64,000 bases of DNA, from NCBI GenBank assembly GCA_037389465.1, contig JAZARR010000172.1, forward strand, positions 2,356,001-2,420,000, written 5' to 3'. Position numbers and translations under genes: made by a program. Below, piece after piece: positions 13,601-25,600 of this stretch (its first letter is position 1; each line of letters opens with the position of its first letter). The DNA comes from Baylisascaris procyonis. Lineage: Eukaryota; Nematoda; Chromadorea; Rhabditida; Ascarididae. The notes under the pieces are model-generated. The model did not search any database, had not been told where the DNA came from, and saw only the letters and a program-made list of their open reading frames with translations.

Positions 13601-16600
13601 CTTATTAAATTCAGCTTTATATTATGGCCGATTATCAATATTTATTGCACCTTTTTTTAGTAAATAAAATTCTGCATAAAATTCGGTTGTTTAGCCAACT
13701 AATATCGTCAAGGGGAGTTGTTTATCGAAAACGCAACGAATTGATCTTCTGCAAATGGGCCGTCATAAAGTCAAAGAACGATGAAAGTCTATGTGTTCAT
13801 CGTACCATGTAACGATCATCACGTTACCTGTAAACAAATCGCTCTCTCCCTTATGACCTTTAATTATTAATGAACCCGTAATTTTTCGTAGATCTCGTTT
13901 TTGTTAGTTTCATTGAAAATTGTCTTTTTCCGATCGTATCAGTACGAATGTTGAAGAAAACTTGTTTCAAGGAAAAAGCAAAATTTTATTACCTTCATAA
14001 GCTCAAAACAATTGAGCGAACCACCGAATCCAGCTTCTGCATCGGCTACTATTGGCGCATACCAATCACGTGAGGAACGATAATCTTCCGCTTCTACAGC
14101 TTCTACCTAAGAAATTTTAAAAAATGGTACCAATCGTGTTTAGTTTTTCTTCAATTATTTAATAAATGAAAAAGTAGGTATATCTATAAAAATATCGTCA
14201 GAAAAAACGATTTCTACATCTATAAAACGTTGGAAAATATTGAAGTAGAAATTATATCTACAAAAAAAACGTTGAACGTACGATTTCAGCGGTGCATTTT
14301 CTTAGTTTTATCTTTTTTCGTTCAACTTGCAACAGAAATGAAAAACTATGAAAATATTTTCCCCGTTGGAGAAAATAGAATAGAATAGAATAGAATAGAA
14401 TAGAATAGAATAGAATAGAAGAGGGTAGAGCAGAATAGAACAGGATCGAATAGAATAGAATAGAATAGAATAGAATGAAGTAGAACAGAACAGAATACCA
14501 TGGAACAGAATAGAATAGATTGGAATAGATTAGAATAGAACAGAATAGTTTGCTTTACGGATAAGCCATTACCCTAGCCAATGTAAACTACTCTGCTTAA
14601 TAAAACATTGACTACAGCTAGCAAACATAAAGCAACAAATGTTGACCATATGCATCGAATATTCAACGACGTTTTACATTTGTATTTATTTCGCGGAAAT
14701 CAATCGTCAAGAAAATTTCTTTTTTTTTTGCTCTCGTCAGTTTCAAATTATAGTTTTAGAGTTTGATGGAAGACCTGATCGGCACGTCTGAGAGACTTAT
14801 TGATACGTCGACAAAGTTCGGGTCCTGAATTGACCGGATAGAGTGACTGATCCGGATACATATCACCGGCACAATTCATATCTGCAGCTACTTGCCAACC
14901 TGAAATATGCTGACGATATAAGGAATAATATCATAATAAAAAGCCTCTTTTATAAATTTTCATTTACGCTCAAAAATAAGTGAAAATGTGTTATTTTCAA
15001 GGACTTCGCTAACACAACGAAAACATCAACAGTATTATTGAAAAAAAAAAAACGTACGTAATTTTTTTGCAAAAAAAAAAAAAAACGGACTAAATAAAAT
15101 CTAACTCTGATCGCTATAAAAATTTTAGGCTATTGAATTTTTTTTTTCATCGCATAATTAACTAAGTATCACCTGAGAGGTAAATAGCTTGTAGTCCAGC
15201 ACGAACCATTTGAACTGCTTGATTGGCAGTTTGTGCACCTAATGCGGCTATGAATGGTTCCGTATGTAGCAATTGCCATAATTTATTAGCACCTCGAGTA
15301 GCTAATGTATATTCGATTTCGATTGATCCTCTTAGTTTCAATACATCGTCGACCTCATATTTTCGTTTAATTCCCGTAAATCGACCTTTTGGTGCCGATT
15401 TTATGATCTGCAGATAGCGTTTACAAAGGTATTTTAAAGAATTCAATATAAAATAGTTTATTAGCCAATTTTGGTGACATTATACGGCGTGGAAATTCGA
15501 TATTAAAATATGTCACTTTAAAAAAGGATTATATTTGTATCGAAAATAATTAAATGAAGCTTTTGAATGGAGAGGAGAACGGCAATGAAAGAAGCGCAAA
15601 GAGACTGAGCTAATATGCTTGAATTGAAACGAGTTGTGATTGCATTTCTCCGATGATTTAGCAATATAAGTGAATGTGGTAGTATAAGAAATACAGTAAT
15701 ATAAGAAAACGAGATACAGTAATACAAATGATTATAATAATTGTGATAATACAGTAGTATAAGTAAGCAAGATGCAATTATATAAGGTAATATAATAACC
15801 GTAATTGTAAGAGTGCAATAGAATAAGTAAATGAAGTACAGTAATATAAGTGATTATAGTAATTGTATAAGTGGTATAAATAAGATGCAGTAATATAAGT
15901 GATTACAATAATCGTAATAATAAGTAGTATAAGTGAACGAGGTACAGTAATATAAATAAACAAAGTGCCTGTCATCTGTGGAATAATAATTAAATAAATA
16001 AATCAACTGAAAATGAGGAATGAAAAGAACAAAAAAAAGAAAATGGATTCAGAAATCAAAGATCGAATCACGATTGAATGAAATGTAAATAAATTCATGG
16101 AAGTCATAAATCAATAAGAATTTTCAATTTTTTTTTTCTTGATTAAAGAACGAGAATGGGTAAATATATTGAAAATTATGGAAGAAATCCCCCTCTCCCC
16201 TTCAAAACAAAATGAGGGAAAACTTTTAAAGAACAAATTATTTACTCAGAACCTTACTTCATACAATTAAATAATACAGAATCATTTATTTTTTAATCGA
16301 TTACCTAAATTTTATGTGACGATTTTTATTTATATCATGGTTATATGACGATTATATTTAAATTTACATTAGAATTATAATATGACTTGACTATAATATC
16401 GTAACTTTTGCATGATAAAAAAAATTTTTTTTTAATAATGGAAACGAAAATGCAAGATCGGGTGGAGTATGTGAGAGTTTGTTGAATAATCGAAAAATTT
16501 CTCTTTAATTTGAATATCAAAAGAGATTATTTTTTGGAATTTCTCATATATTTAAATAATAAAAATTTGAAAAAAGTTTTTTTTTTTTTTGAAATAATGC

Positions 16601-16651
16601 TATTAATATTCAACTTACGGAGTAGAAATTCTTAGCGACTTGTTGCGCCAT
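3420..16651 (-). CDS. icl-1: Bifunctional glyoxylate cycle protein: isocitrate lyase-malate synthase
   Basis: This enzyme splits isocitrate to succinate and glyoxylate, then condenses glyoxylate with acetyl-CoA to malate. Sixteen exons on the minus strand: 16651-16619, 15407-15173, 14899-14775, 14106-13993, 12820-12612, 11984-11916, 11073-10693, 10253-10070, 9539-9306, 9005-8783, 7996-7710, 7224-7092, 6541-6365, 5320-5126, 4492-4364, 3616-3420. All phases close, giving 974 residues, close to C. elegans ICL-1 (about 968). The lyase half covers residues 1-450, with the signature EKKCGH and catalytic Cys at 191. The synthase half covers 451-974, with RPRGWH at 607-612, metal ligands Glu691 (LIEHLLA) and Asp719 (GRWDY), and general-base Asp887 ([11 protein letters not shown]). 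The C-terminus is EGK, so there is no SKL-type peroxisomal signal. The start at 16651 (AAAATGG context) was chosen by analogy with C. elegans; an in-frame upstream ATG exists at 16747. No frameshift or lost key residue was seen. Confidence 0.96.
10615..10683. repeat. (AAAT)n microsatellite
   Basis: About 60 bases of pure AAAT tetranucleotide repeat lie in intron 7 of the glyoxylate gene. The repeat ends about ten bases from the exon 7 donor, so length variation would move close to a splice site. Confidence 0.9.
14381..14560. repeat. (TAGAA)n pentanucleotide array
   Basis: Roughly 160-180 bases of ATAGA/ATAGAA repeats lie in intron 3 of the glyoxylate gene. The first part is nearly perfect and the second half is degenerate (CAGAA, TGGAA variants). 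Confidence 0.9.
15690..15965. repeat. Degenerate minisatellite, unit about 55-70 bp
   Basis: Four to five diverged copies of a unit containing ACAGTAATATAAGTGATTAT and a second half like GTAGTATAAGTAAACGAG are present. They lie in intron 1 of the glyoxylate gene, just upstream (in gene sense) of exon 2. The copies differ by small indels. Confidence 0.7.
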
Positions 16652-16747
16652 TTTCCTTCTCTCAAGATCAAATGTAATCGTTGATCGAATTCCTTTTATA
16701 GAACGGAATGTTGATTCGTAAATGGAGGTGGAGCGTTTCCCTATCAT
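16652..16747 (-). other. Possible N-terminal extension (mitochondrial presequence) of the glyoxylate protein
   Basis: The reading frame of exon 1 stays open upstream to an ATG at 16747-16745, adding 32 residues that begin MIGKRSTSIYESTFRSIKGI. The extension is rich in Arg, Lys, Ser and Thr with few acidic residues and could form an amphipathic helix, the composition of a mitochondrial targeting peptide. The upstream ATG has C at -3 (weak context) while the ATG at 16651 has A at -3 and G at +4 (strong). Leaky scanning could therefore yield two isoforms. No RNA evidence is available. Confidence 0.45.
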
Positions 16748-17084
16748 TTGCAAAAAGAAAACTAATAGACTATGTAAAATAAAGAGGATTAGAGCATAAG
16801 GAGCAATTTAATGTTATCAGATCTATCCAAACATATGTTTAGCACTTTTCAATGATTGCGCACTAAAGTCAAGGGCAAACCCTTAGCCAAATGAACAAAG
16901 TACAAAGTGCAATCTCTTAAACACTATTCCATGTGACATTACAAGATGTAATTATTTTTTTTGCTCTATTCATGCATTATTTTATCGAGTATTATTATTC
17001 TTTAACTCGAATTAAATAGTATAAATATAAATAGTATATAAATATTTATAAATATCCGTTCGTTGACCTTGAATTTAGCCAATG

Positions 17085-17355
17085 GAAGTGTACAAATTAT
17101 GAATGAATTGAAGTGAATTGAGCAGTATTGTAGTGAACTAAATTAAATTGAATTAAATTAAATTAAATTTAGTAAGCTAAGTTAAAACGAAATAAAATAA
17201 AATAAATTAAATTAAATTAAATTAAATTAAATTAAATTAAATTAAATTAGATCAAATTAAAGTAAAGTAAACTAAATTGAAAAAGATTAAGTTAAATCAA
17301 ATTATAGTGGGCTGAAGTGAACTGAATCGAATTGAATTGAATTGAATTGAATTTT
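17085..17355. repeat. Degenerate AATTA/AATTG pentamer array
   Basis: Pentamers of the AATTA, AATTG and AGTAA type run for about 270 bases, with a pure (ATTAA)n core near 17205-17245. It starts roughly 430 bases upstream of the glyoxylate gene start. Confidence 0.85.
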
Positions 17356-17699
17356 GCAAAGAAATGAGAAGAAATAAAGCGTCGGATATTTTAATCAGTT
17401 ATCATTCATTAATGAAGTGCTTATTTAAATGAAAAATAGTCATGTTAAAATGAAATACAATTGAGTAGAAAAACGAAAAAAAAAACTTTTTAGAAAAAAT
17501 TAGAACGATGAAAATGAATAAACCGTTAATTATTCTAAAATTATAAATAAAAAATATCTGCATCATTAAAGTGAATATTTTAAAGCTTACAAAGTTATTA
17601 AAATAATGCTGGTAATTTAGTAAGAATGATGAATTAATTAAAGACGACTATACAGGAACCGATTGCACTCTTCGACCGTTTGGTTTCCTTACTCGAATT

Positions 17700-17832
17700 A
17701 TGCAAATTTTTAACTATTTTCTTAGTCTAATTATGCAAATTTTCAACTAACGTTGACTGACAAATTTATGCAAATGTTGGCTAGCAATTGATTAAATGCC
17801 CCAATAAGTGAACGCAAATTAAGCATGCAAAT
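17700..17832. promoter_or_regulatory. Cluster of four exact ATGCAAAT octamers
   Basis: The octamer ATGCAAAT, the classical POU-domain binding site, occurs exactly at 17700-17707, 17733-17740, 17768-17775 and 17825-17832, all in the same orientation. The reverse complement lies at 18308-18315. With about one third A and one third T, an octamer like this is expected only a few times in the whole window on both strands, so four in 133 bp is a real cluster. Its role as an enhancer of either flanking gene is inference. Confidence 0.55.
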
Positions 17833-17839
17833 TAAGTTA

Positions 17840-17859
17840 GCTGACAGGCGACTGTCAGC
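17840..17859. other. Perfect 8-bp hairpin with GCGA loop
   Basis: GCTGACAG, then GCGA, then CTGTCAGC form a perfect stem of eight pairs closed by a GNRA-type tetraloop, directly after the octamer cluster. As DNA it is a short palindrome that could bind a dimeric factor. If transcribed it would be a stable small hairpin. Confidence 0.6.
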
Positions 17860-19546
17860 ATTAATTACTTAGTTTATTAATTACATACCATATTTCAAGT
17901 TTATTAATTATATACCACATTTCACCTCGATCCATCCACCCAGGTATTTAGAAGTGAGAACAATTTTGCATGTATCTTATACCAGTCGGTTTTTATTTTA
18001 AGCCGATGCAGTCGCAGAAGAAAGAGCAATCTTCTGGTTGCAGCAGATGGGAGGAGGAGGGGAATTGGGGAGTTGCAAGATTAGTTGAAATACGACGACA
18101 CTGTTTCACAGATCTATTTTTCGTTGATAATTTCTGAAGTCGGTTGGTCACTCAGGTAAACGAGTTGCAAAAGCATATGTTAATCAGTCGTTCTGGTGCA
18201 CTTCTTCACTTATTTTATTATCAAATTACTCTAGCGACTTTTCATGAGAATATTTGTGAAGCCGATAGATTACATATGAATATATATTATTAGGTTCCTT
18301 TTTAAATATTTGCATATTGGTTGATAAGAGATGAATGTAGAAAGAAAATGATAAGGTTGAAATGCAATATCTATATATATTAGACGCGATTCCTAATGCG
18401 CTTTCCTAAATTTTTGTCCACAAAAAAAATCTCTCTTTTAAAAATAGTTGCTTTACGTTGATTTTGAGTTATGATAGGATTGTTTCAAATTCATGTTCTT
18501 TGATGAATTTTGCCAATTCGACGTTCAGATCTGGGATCGCACAAGGGGGAAGGAGGCGAGGGTGGGAAAGGAAGAGAGGAGGGGTCATTCAAAGGTTACA
18601 TTATGAGGTACTAATTAGTAAAAGGCTGTTCGATTATCAAAGTAAGCTAATAGCATTGACATCAAGGTAAATCATTGATGAAATTTCTTTATTGGCGCGA
18701 ATTCAAAAATGTTCGCAATTTACGATGAACTTTAGAAATGTGCATGTGATTTTATAAACGACGTACCTCAATAGTTACCAATGAAAAAGCGGTAGAAGTT
18801 AAAAGGTAGCATTGTTGGTTGGTAGGTGGCAGTGATGTGGTTTTGGGGTTTTGTGAGTGGCATTTGTGTTGGTGTTTTAACCAGGAGATAGATCTCGTAG
18901 GATGTAAATATATTTGGAGTATCGGATGAGAAGCTGCTGATCTAACTAATGAATGATCGCGTTATTTTTTAGCCGTAATATATATACCCAACACTATCCA
19001 ACTAGTAGTCCAATACCCACCAATAAAGGTAAGGAAACCGAGTTCGTATTTATTAGTCGTCCAGGTGGTCTCGATGCGGGACTGATCAACTTCTAACTCA
19101 ATTTTTCATATTCTTTTATTAGCAAGAATTGTTAACTAGCGTATCGCTTCATCGAATACGAAATGAATGAATGCCCAATGTGCGTTAGTAAATAGCGCTT
19201 GCAACGTCGCATGTTTTATGCACTGGTAATTTGTCTTGAGATATACATCACCTTGCTTACTAGATAGAAATCAGCATACTGTCCCCCCTTCCCCCTCCTC
19301 CCCCCCCCACCACCCCAATTTTATATAGGCAAAACCAAACCTTCTTACAAGATAGCCCAACTTTTTTGCATCATAGAATCAACTAATGCTTTGATATTTG
19401 CGAATGAAATAGAACTTTGATGCACCGAATCGGGATATAATAGTGCTTGAGGTGTTTATTTATCTTTACCGTCATATGTTTTAATTATTTGCTGACCAAT
19501 TTTCTTATTTGGGTAAAACGAGGAGACATTTGCATTAATGATTAGA

Positions 19547-19557
19547 AATATTTTCAG
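19547..19557 (+). promoter_or_regulatory. Splice or trans-splice acceptor abutting the atg-9 ATG
   Basis: The sequence AATATTTTCAG ends exactly one base before the ATG at 19558. TTTTCAG is the nematode 3' splice-site consensus, and such sites directly before a start codon are typical spliced-leader acceptors. The alternative is an ordinary intron behind an unseen upstream exon. Confidence 0.6.
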
Positions 19558-21918
19558 ATGTTTTCTTCGCGTCATAATCGGATAGGTTATCAAGTTATCG
19601 ATGACGAAGTTGATGATGATATACCACCTACAACTTTTGAGGGTTTTCTCACCGATCGATCATTGTCACACTCACAATCAGAAGCCGAACCGTTGTTGGT
19701 TTATCTTCCTCTCTAGTTAATGAAACATTTCGGGAAATTTTTTAGTTCATAAAATTCCACTCAATTGCCTATCGTACCAATTGAGTGGAATTTTATGAAT
19801 TAATAGGTTTCCGGAAATGGATTTTTTTCTCGAAGCCGGGGCGGTTGAATTTTTAATATAGATGCCGTTATAATGAATTCAATGGTTGGATTATTTATAA
19901 TGTATTTCCATATTTCGGTGTTTTTCGTTTTTCCTCACATCTGCTTCGTTGAGTTTTTTGTTGAGAGCCAACTTCCTGGAATAGTATTGCCGGTCTTGAT
20001 GACTTTGTAAGGTTTAAAACTTATAATTTCAATCATGAGTGAATGTAATGCACCTAATTGCCACGCGAAGAACAAAAACGTTAACCCATATGTTATGGAA
20101 ATATTTCATGAATAAAGACAATGAAATATCTTTTTATTAATATAAGATATAAGCAATTGAATGATCATAGATGGTGACGCAGATTTATTTGCATCTATCG
20201 AATTTCTTCTTTCTTTTTTCTCTCAAAATTTCTGCAATTTTTATGCACGTTATCACGCCTCTTAAACGAGATTCTAAATAACGTGATAGATGTAAGAAAC
20301 TTCTGCTAATGTCCATCAAATTATAAAACACCATATCAGCTTTTCTATTTCTTCCAGTAAACGTTCTTCTAAGCTTGAAGATGACGGATGAAAATTTGTC
20401 TCAACGGGAATCCCCTCTTTATTACTTACTTTCCTATCTCATTTCGTCGTAGAAGTGGAAAAAAAAACTTGTTTTTCTAAGTATTAAAAGGAAATTCGTT
20501 AGGTGCAAGGTCATTTACTCGTTCCGCACGTGTCATATTTTAAGAGGCAGAAATAACCCAACATCTATAGGATCATTTAAATTCGTATTAGGTTTCTTAT
20601 GCTTTGGAAAAGGAGGTAGGGGGAAGATAAAACTTTCATCCGAGGGTTTAAATCTTCCATTATTTCAGGGTACATGATCGTGCGACGATGGGAACTGACC
20701 TATTTGGGGGGCCTCCATTGACGCACGATATTTCGGGTGATCGTGCTGATAGAAATGAGACCACAAAGTCATCACAAAGTGATGACGGTCGATGGGATCA
20801 TGTCGAAAATCTTGATCAAGTGAGTGTACCATTGAAATTATTTAAATTTTTAAATTTCTCATAAAATATGACAGTTGGTAATTGTTGCAAAATTCACTTT
20901 ATTGAATCCTTTTATCGGTTAGTTTCATTCATTAAATCTGGGCAAGCATTGCATCAAGTTCACCACTTTGGGAAATTTTCCACTAGACAATCGTCACCAC
21001 TCATATCCACGCTTATCGTATGCAAAATCTATGTTTACGTAGCATCGAGATTGGGATTCTGCTAGCTGATTGTAGCTGGCAAAGTTATGTTACCAGCTAA
21101 GATTTATTGGCAATCGTATAATTCTGCATATTCGATGGAAATATTTGCGATATCTATTTCTTTCTTGCGCTGTACCCATTGCCAACGTTGCTTTGAATAT
21201 GGAGTGTTTTTCATGGCACACTCTACCTCTGTCATTTTATTTCCATGTCACCGTTTTGGTGATTGTTTTAGCAGCTTTATGCTCAATCACCATCTGTCAG
21301 TGCTCCGAATTTTGCACATTTTGAACAACTCTTGCTCTGTAAAAGTGTGAAATCTAAGAAATATACATATCCAGAAAATATACGAGGAAATGTAAAAAAA
21401 TCCGGGAGACGCACCTAAGCTTCGAGTCCGGCCTTCTTAACCAATGTGATGCGTGGGGAACGGGGAGAGGTAATCCAGTTGTTAGAAAACTTTAATCTAA
21501 TCATTCTTATCATTTTTTCAACCTGTTGTCATAATGAAACGAATGTTACAATTTATAGTTTTTTACGCGGGTATATGAATATCATCAAGGTGGTGGACTA
21601 ACATGTATATGTGTTAGTCATATTCTCTCATTGTTGCAATTTGTATTCGTTGTTTCATTTTCGACATTTCTATTACAATGTATTGACTATCCGGTGCTCT
21701 TCAATACGAAAAATATTACTTCCGATGGGATACCGATCGTTGGCAAACGACATATTTCTGTAAGTAATTAAATATTGTAATACGAGTGTAATTTAGCGAT
21801 ACTAACTTTTAACTGGATATGAACGTTATCAAGCCAAGTAGTACCCAGTCGGAACGGGGTGGGGTGTATAATAGCCCGTTTGTTGTACAAATCAAAATGG
21901 CTGCATATCATATCATAT

Positions 21919-21981
<63 letters not shown>

Positions 21982-21984
21982 ATG

Positions 21985-22055
<71 letters not shown>

Positions 22056-22581
22056 ATGTGTACTACCTTGCAGTTTTCTTAATTCTTTTTGTGTAAGGGA
22101 TATTTGTTTTCAGGCGATTATTTCGTTTTTGTCATTCAGTAGTGACCGTCTGCATGAGTAGTGTGCTCCTGAGTTCTCTGTTCAATTATTCCCCTCTCCT
22201 TCCCATTTTAAAACACATGTTGAAATATACACTGCTTCATCTATACCTCTTGTACAATCTACAACACATTGCATTTTTTTTTATAATGAATGAAATTTTT
22301 ACGATGGATAAAAACAATAGTCAGTTGTGTTGCATAGTGTTACCGTTTTCAACATTTAGTGTGAAAAAATTATTTTATAGGATGCGATCGTAGGTGAATG
22401 TATGTCACATTTACATCCGTTGGTAATGGCGGCACTTATTTTTGCGGTGCTATTCTGGATATTTCGTGTTATTCGTGATGGTTATCATCTTGTTCAATTT
22501 TATGAAATTCACAATTTTTATAAAGATGCACTTGGTATGTTATCGAATTGTTTACTCTTTGAGAATTGGGATGGGTTTAAG

Positions 22582-22640
<59 letters not shown>

Positions 22641-25600
22641 TCATAGCCTATAAATACGCAAATGTGGTCTTCATTTTCTAATTTTTTTTAGGTTTTTTTC
22701 ACTTTTTTAAAACTTTCCATCTTGAATTTTTTTGAAAACTCGCACGTCGTCAGTTCGATGTTGAAAATTATTGTATAGTGGTTATTGTTGTGCCGATATG
22801 GACAATCGGGAGACGATTCTATGAGATAGAGTGGAATTTACTGAATTAATATGAATCGAGAATGTATTCGAACGATGGGTATTAAAGAAAGTAAAATTTT
22901 TATATTTCTATGTAAAATCATTTCCATTCATATCCATTTCTTCATTAATTCCACATGAACTTAAGGCGTATCGGATTCTGAATTAAGTAATCTCACTTGG
23001 TGTGAAGTTGTAAAACGTGTATGTCAAATGCAACCTCGATTACATTTGATTATCAACAAGGAGAGACTCACTCAACTTGATGTCTATCAAAGAATTCTCC
23101 GATTTAAGGTTTTTTTTTTCTTTTAATTACCTATATTTTGACTTATTTGCATTTACATCTATTTACGAGTCACTAATTTTTGGTCGAAATATCAATTGGC
23201 TGTTTATTACTCTTAGAACACCTTGTTCGATCTCACCTCGAATATCGTCGTCGAGTTCACCTCATTCATAGCCATTATCTCATTTATCATGTTTGCAGAT
23301 TGTTTGAGTGGGTCATATTCTTCAAGAATGTGAGAAACTGATGAAATAGTACCAAATGGAGGTTTTAAAATTTCCTATTCTTTGGGTAGGTATATTTGTG
23401 GGTAAGCCCCGACTGCAAAAACGTTCATTAATTTCACTGCCTGAAGCCAATTGAATGGGAAAGATGAATTCAGATAATTTGGCTCTTTTAAAAGTCTTCA
23501 TTAGACACGTTCGTTAATGCGAAGACTGTGAAGATATTTTCTTTACAATCGTTTAGTAATTTAATTCATACGTATTTCAATGGCTGAACAATTAATTATT
23601 TGTGATCATTAAAAATGAGAAATTTGTATCACTTGATTATCGCAAAAAATTTGCATAATTTAGCAGTTGAATATGCAAAGTTTTCTTCATTGCAGAACTA
23701 TTTTATATCGTTTGTTAACAAAGATTTATTGCCGCCAGTGTTGAATGTACCCTTTATTGGACCGGTGCCATATTTGTCGAATGGATTGAAATTGAATCTG
23801 GAATGGCTACTATTCTGGGGCCCATGGTCCCCATGGGAAGGTCCATATGCATTGAAAGATGACTATAAACATCAACACAATGTGGCAAGGCTAAGTATAT
23901 TTTATGTAATTTTTATTATTTTTATTGTTGTGCAATTTTGAATAGTGAATTTTGCTGAGCAATGTAGAGGTATGAAATGGTTGTTTTTTTTTATAAATAA
24001 TCCTATTGTATTGTTCTTTGATCGATTACTGGATTCTGTTTTGATGTGATATAGAGGTTTTGATAATCAGAAGAAATTAATTGAATTTATTACTGAAATT
24101 AATTTTTGTATGGCTAGGTGGAAATTTATTGTCAGCGTAATATTTAATAGCGATATATCTCTTAGTATGAAATCTTATTAGCATTTCACAATACTGTTTA
24201 TTGCTTTGGTTGAATAGGATCGTAATTGTTTTATTTCATTCTATTCAGATGTCTATAGTTTTGTATTATTGTTGCAGCAACGGAAATGGAAGCAACAATA
24301 TTTTATATGGGTTTAGCGAATCTAGTCTTTTTTCCATTAATATTGCTTTACCAAATTTTGTACTCATTTTTCTCGTATGCTGAATTAGTGAAACGTGAAC
24401 CTGGAGCACTTGGAACGAGACGTTACTCCAATTATGGCAGGTTAATAATTTTTTTTAAAAAATTCCCATCAAAATTTTAAGGAAATAAAATATTATCGCT
24501 GAATTAAAGAGCCGATAGCGAAATAGGTGATATCAAATTTAAGGCTATATCTGGCTTAATATTTAAGGAAATGATCTAATATAACCCCGCAATTATATGA
24601 GTCGCTTATTCGAAAATAGTTAATTTCCATTGTGAATTATATGCTATTGATTTTAGTGCTAAAATCAAGTTGAAAGCTCTAATTTAAATTTTTGAAATTA
24701 TTTTAATTGTTTTCCTATTTCTTTGATGAATTTTTCAATATTGCTACTATCGGCAATAAAGATTTTCATTGATGTATTCATAGAAGTTGCATATCTTCGA
24801 ATAGTAAGCCAAGTTGTTTTATTTTCCTCATTTTCATAGTTGTTTTTTTTTTGAGAGAGAGAGAGAGGGAGAGAGAGATGGAGAAAGAGAGGGAATGATC
24901 TATTCAAAAGTTACTTTCTATTCAAAGAGATAAAAATATTAAGAAGGAAATTTTAAAAAAGTAAATAGCTTTATATGAGTTAATTTTTAAATTTTAAGGA
25001 GTAAAATTCGTCACTTCAACGAATTGGATCATGAATTGCGTTTACGTTTATCCCGAAGTCATCGAGCAGCCGAGCAATATATGGATCAATTCATCTCACC
25101 ACTCAAAGAGATCATCGCAAAAAATATAGCATTCGTAGCGGGTGCTCTATTTGCTATACTCGCTTTGTTATCAGCTTGGGATGAAGATGTATTGACGGTA
25201 AGTTCTTTATTTGGTTGATTTTCATCGTTCTTTGAATATTTTGTTGGTGATAGGAATTGTTGAATTTTTTTTTTTGTTTTCATGAAGGAGAGGTTATCGA
25301 GTAGAGGTAATGTAATGAGAATACTGTACTTTTTTGATTAAAAACACTTTTCTATCGATGTGATGATAAAATAATTGACGCAATTTGCATGAAATCACAA
25401 AATATGGAATATTTCTATCTTCCATGCGAATAATATTTGAGCAGTTTTTGTGTTCGTAATTGGATGATGTTTGATTGTGATTTACTATTGATTAGATAAA
25501 TTGAATTATTTAAACCCATAAATGATTACAGGTAGTTATTTACAGGTAGAGCATGTGCTAACTGCGATGACAGTTTGTGGTGTATTGATTGTGTTTTGTC

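Larger units (their letters stand above)
16748..19557. other. Head-to-head intergenic region between glyoxylate gene and atg-9
   Basis: About 2.8 kb separate two divergent starts. In order it holds a degenerate AATTA pentamer array (about 17085-17350), a cluster of ATGCAAAT octamers (17700-17832), a short perfect hairpin (17840-17859), G-rich purine patches (about 18040-18075 and 18540-18590), a TATATATA run near 18978 and a C-rich patch (about 19280-19320). No coding exon was recognised. By eye I did not spot CACGTG or GTAAACA motifs here. It is presumably the shared promoter region of two starvation-linked genes. Confidence 0.6.

Noticed and set aside
21405..21432. GCTTCGAGTCC resembling a tRNA B box
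   Set aside because: No D-arm or stem partner upstream; it sits in atg-9 intron 2 as an isolated motif.
21819..22161. ORFs rich in alternating Tyr and Ile, also at 22402-22681, 37311, 39120, 45496 and 50421
   Set aside because: They are translations of (TA)n microsatellites.
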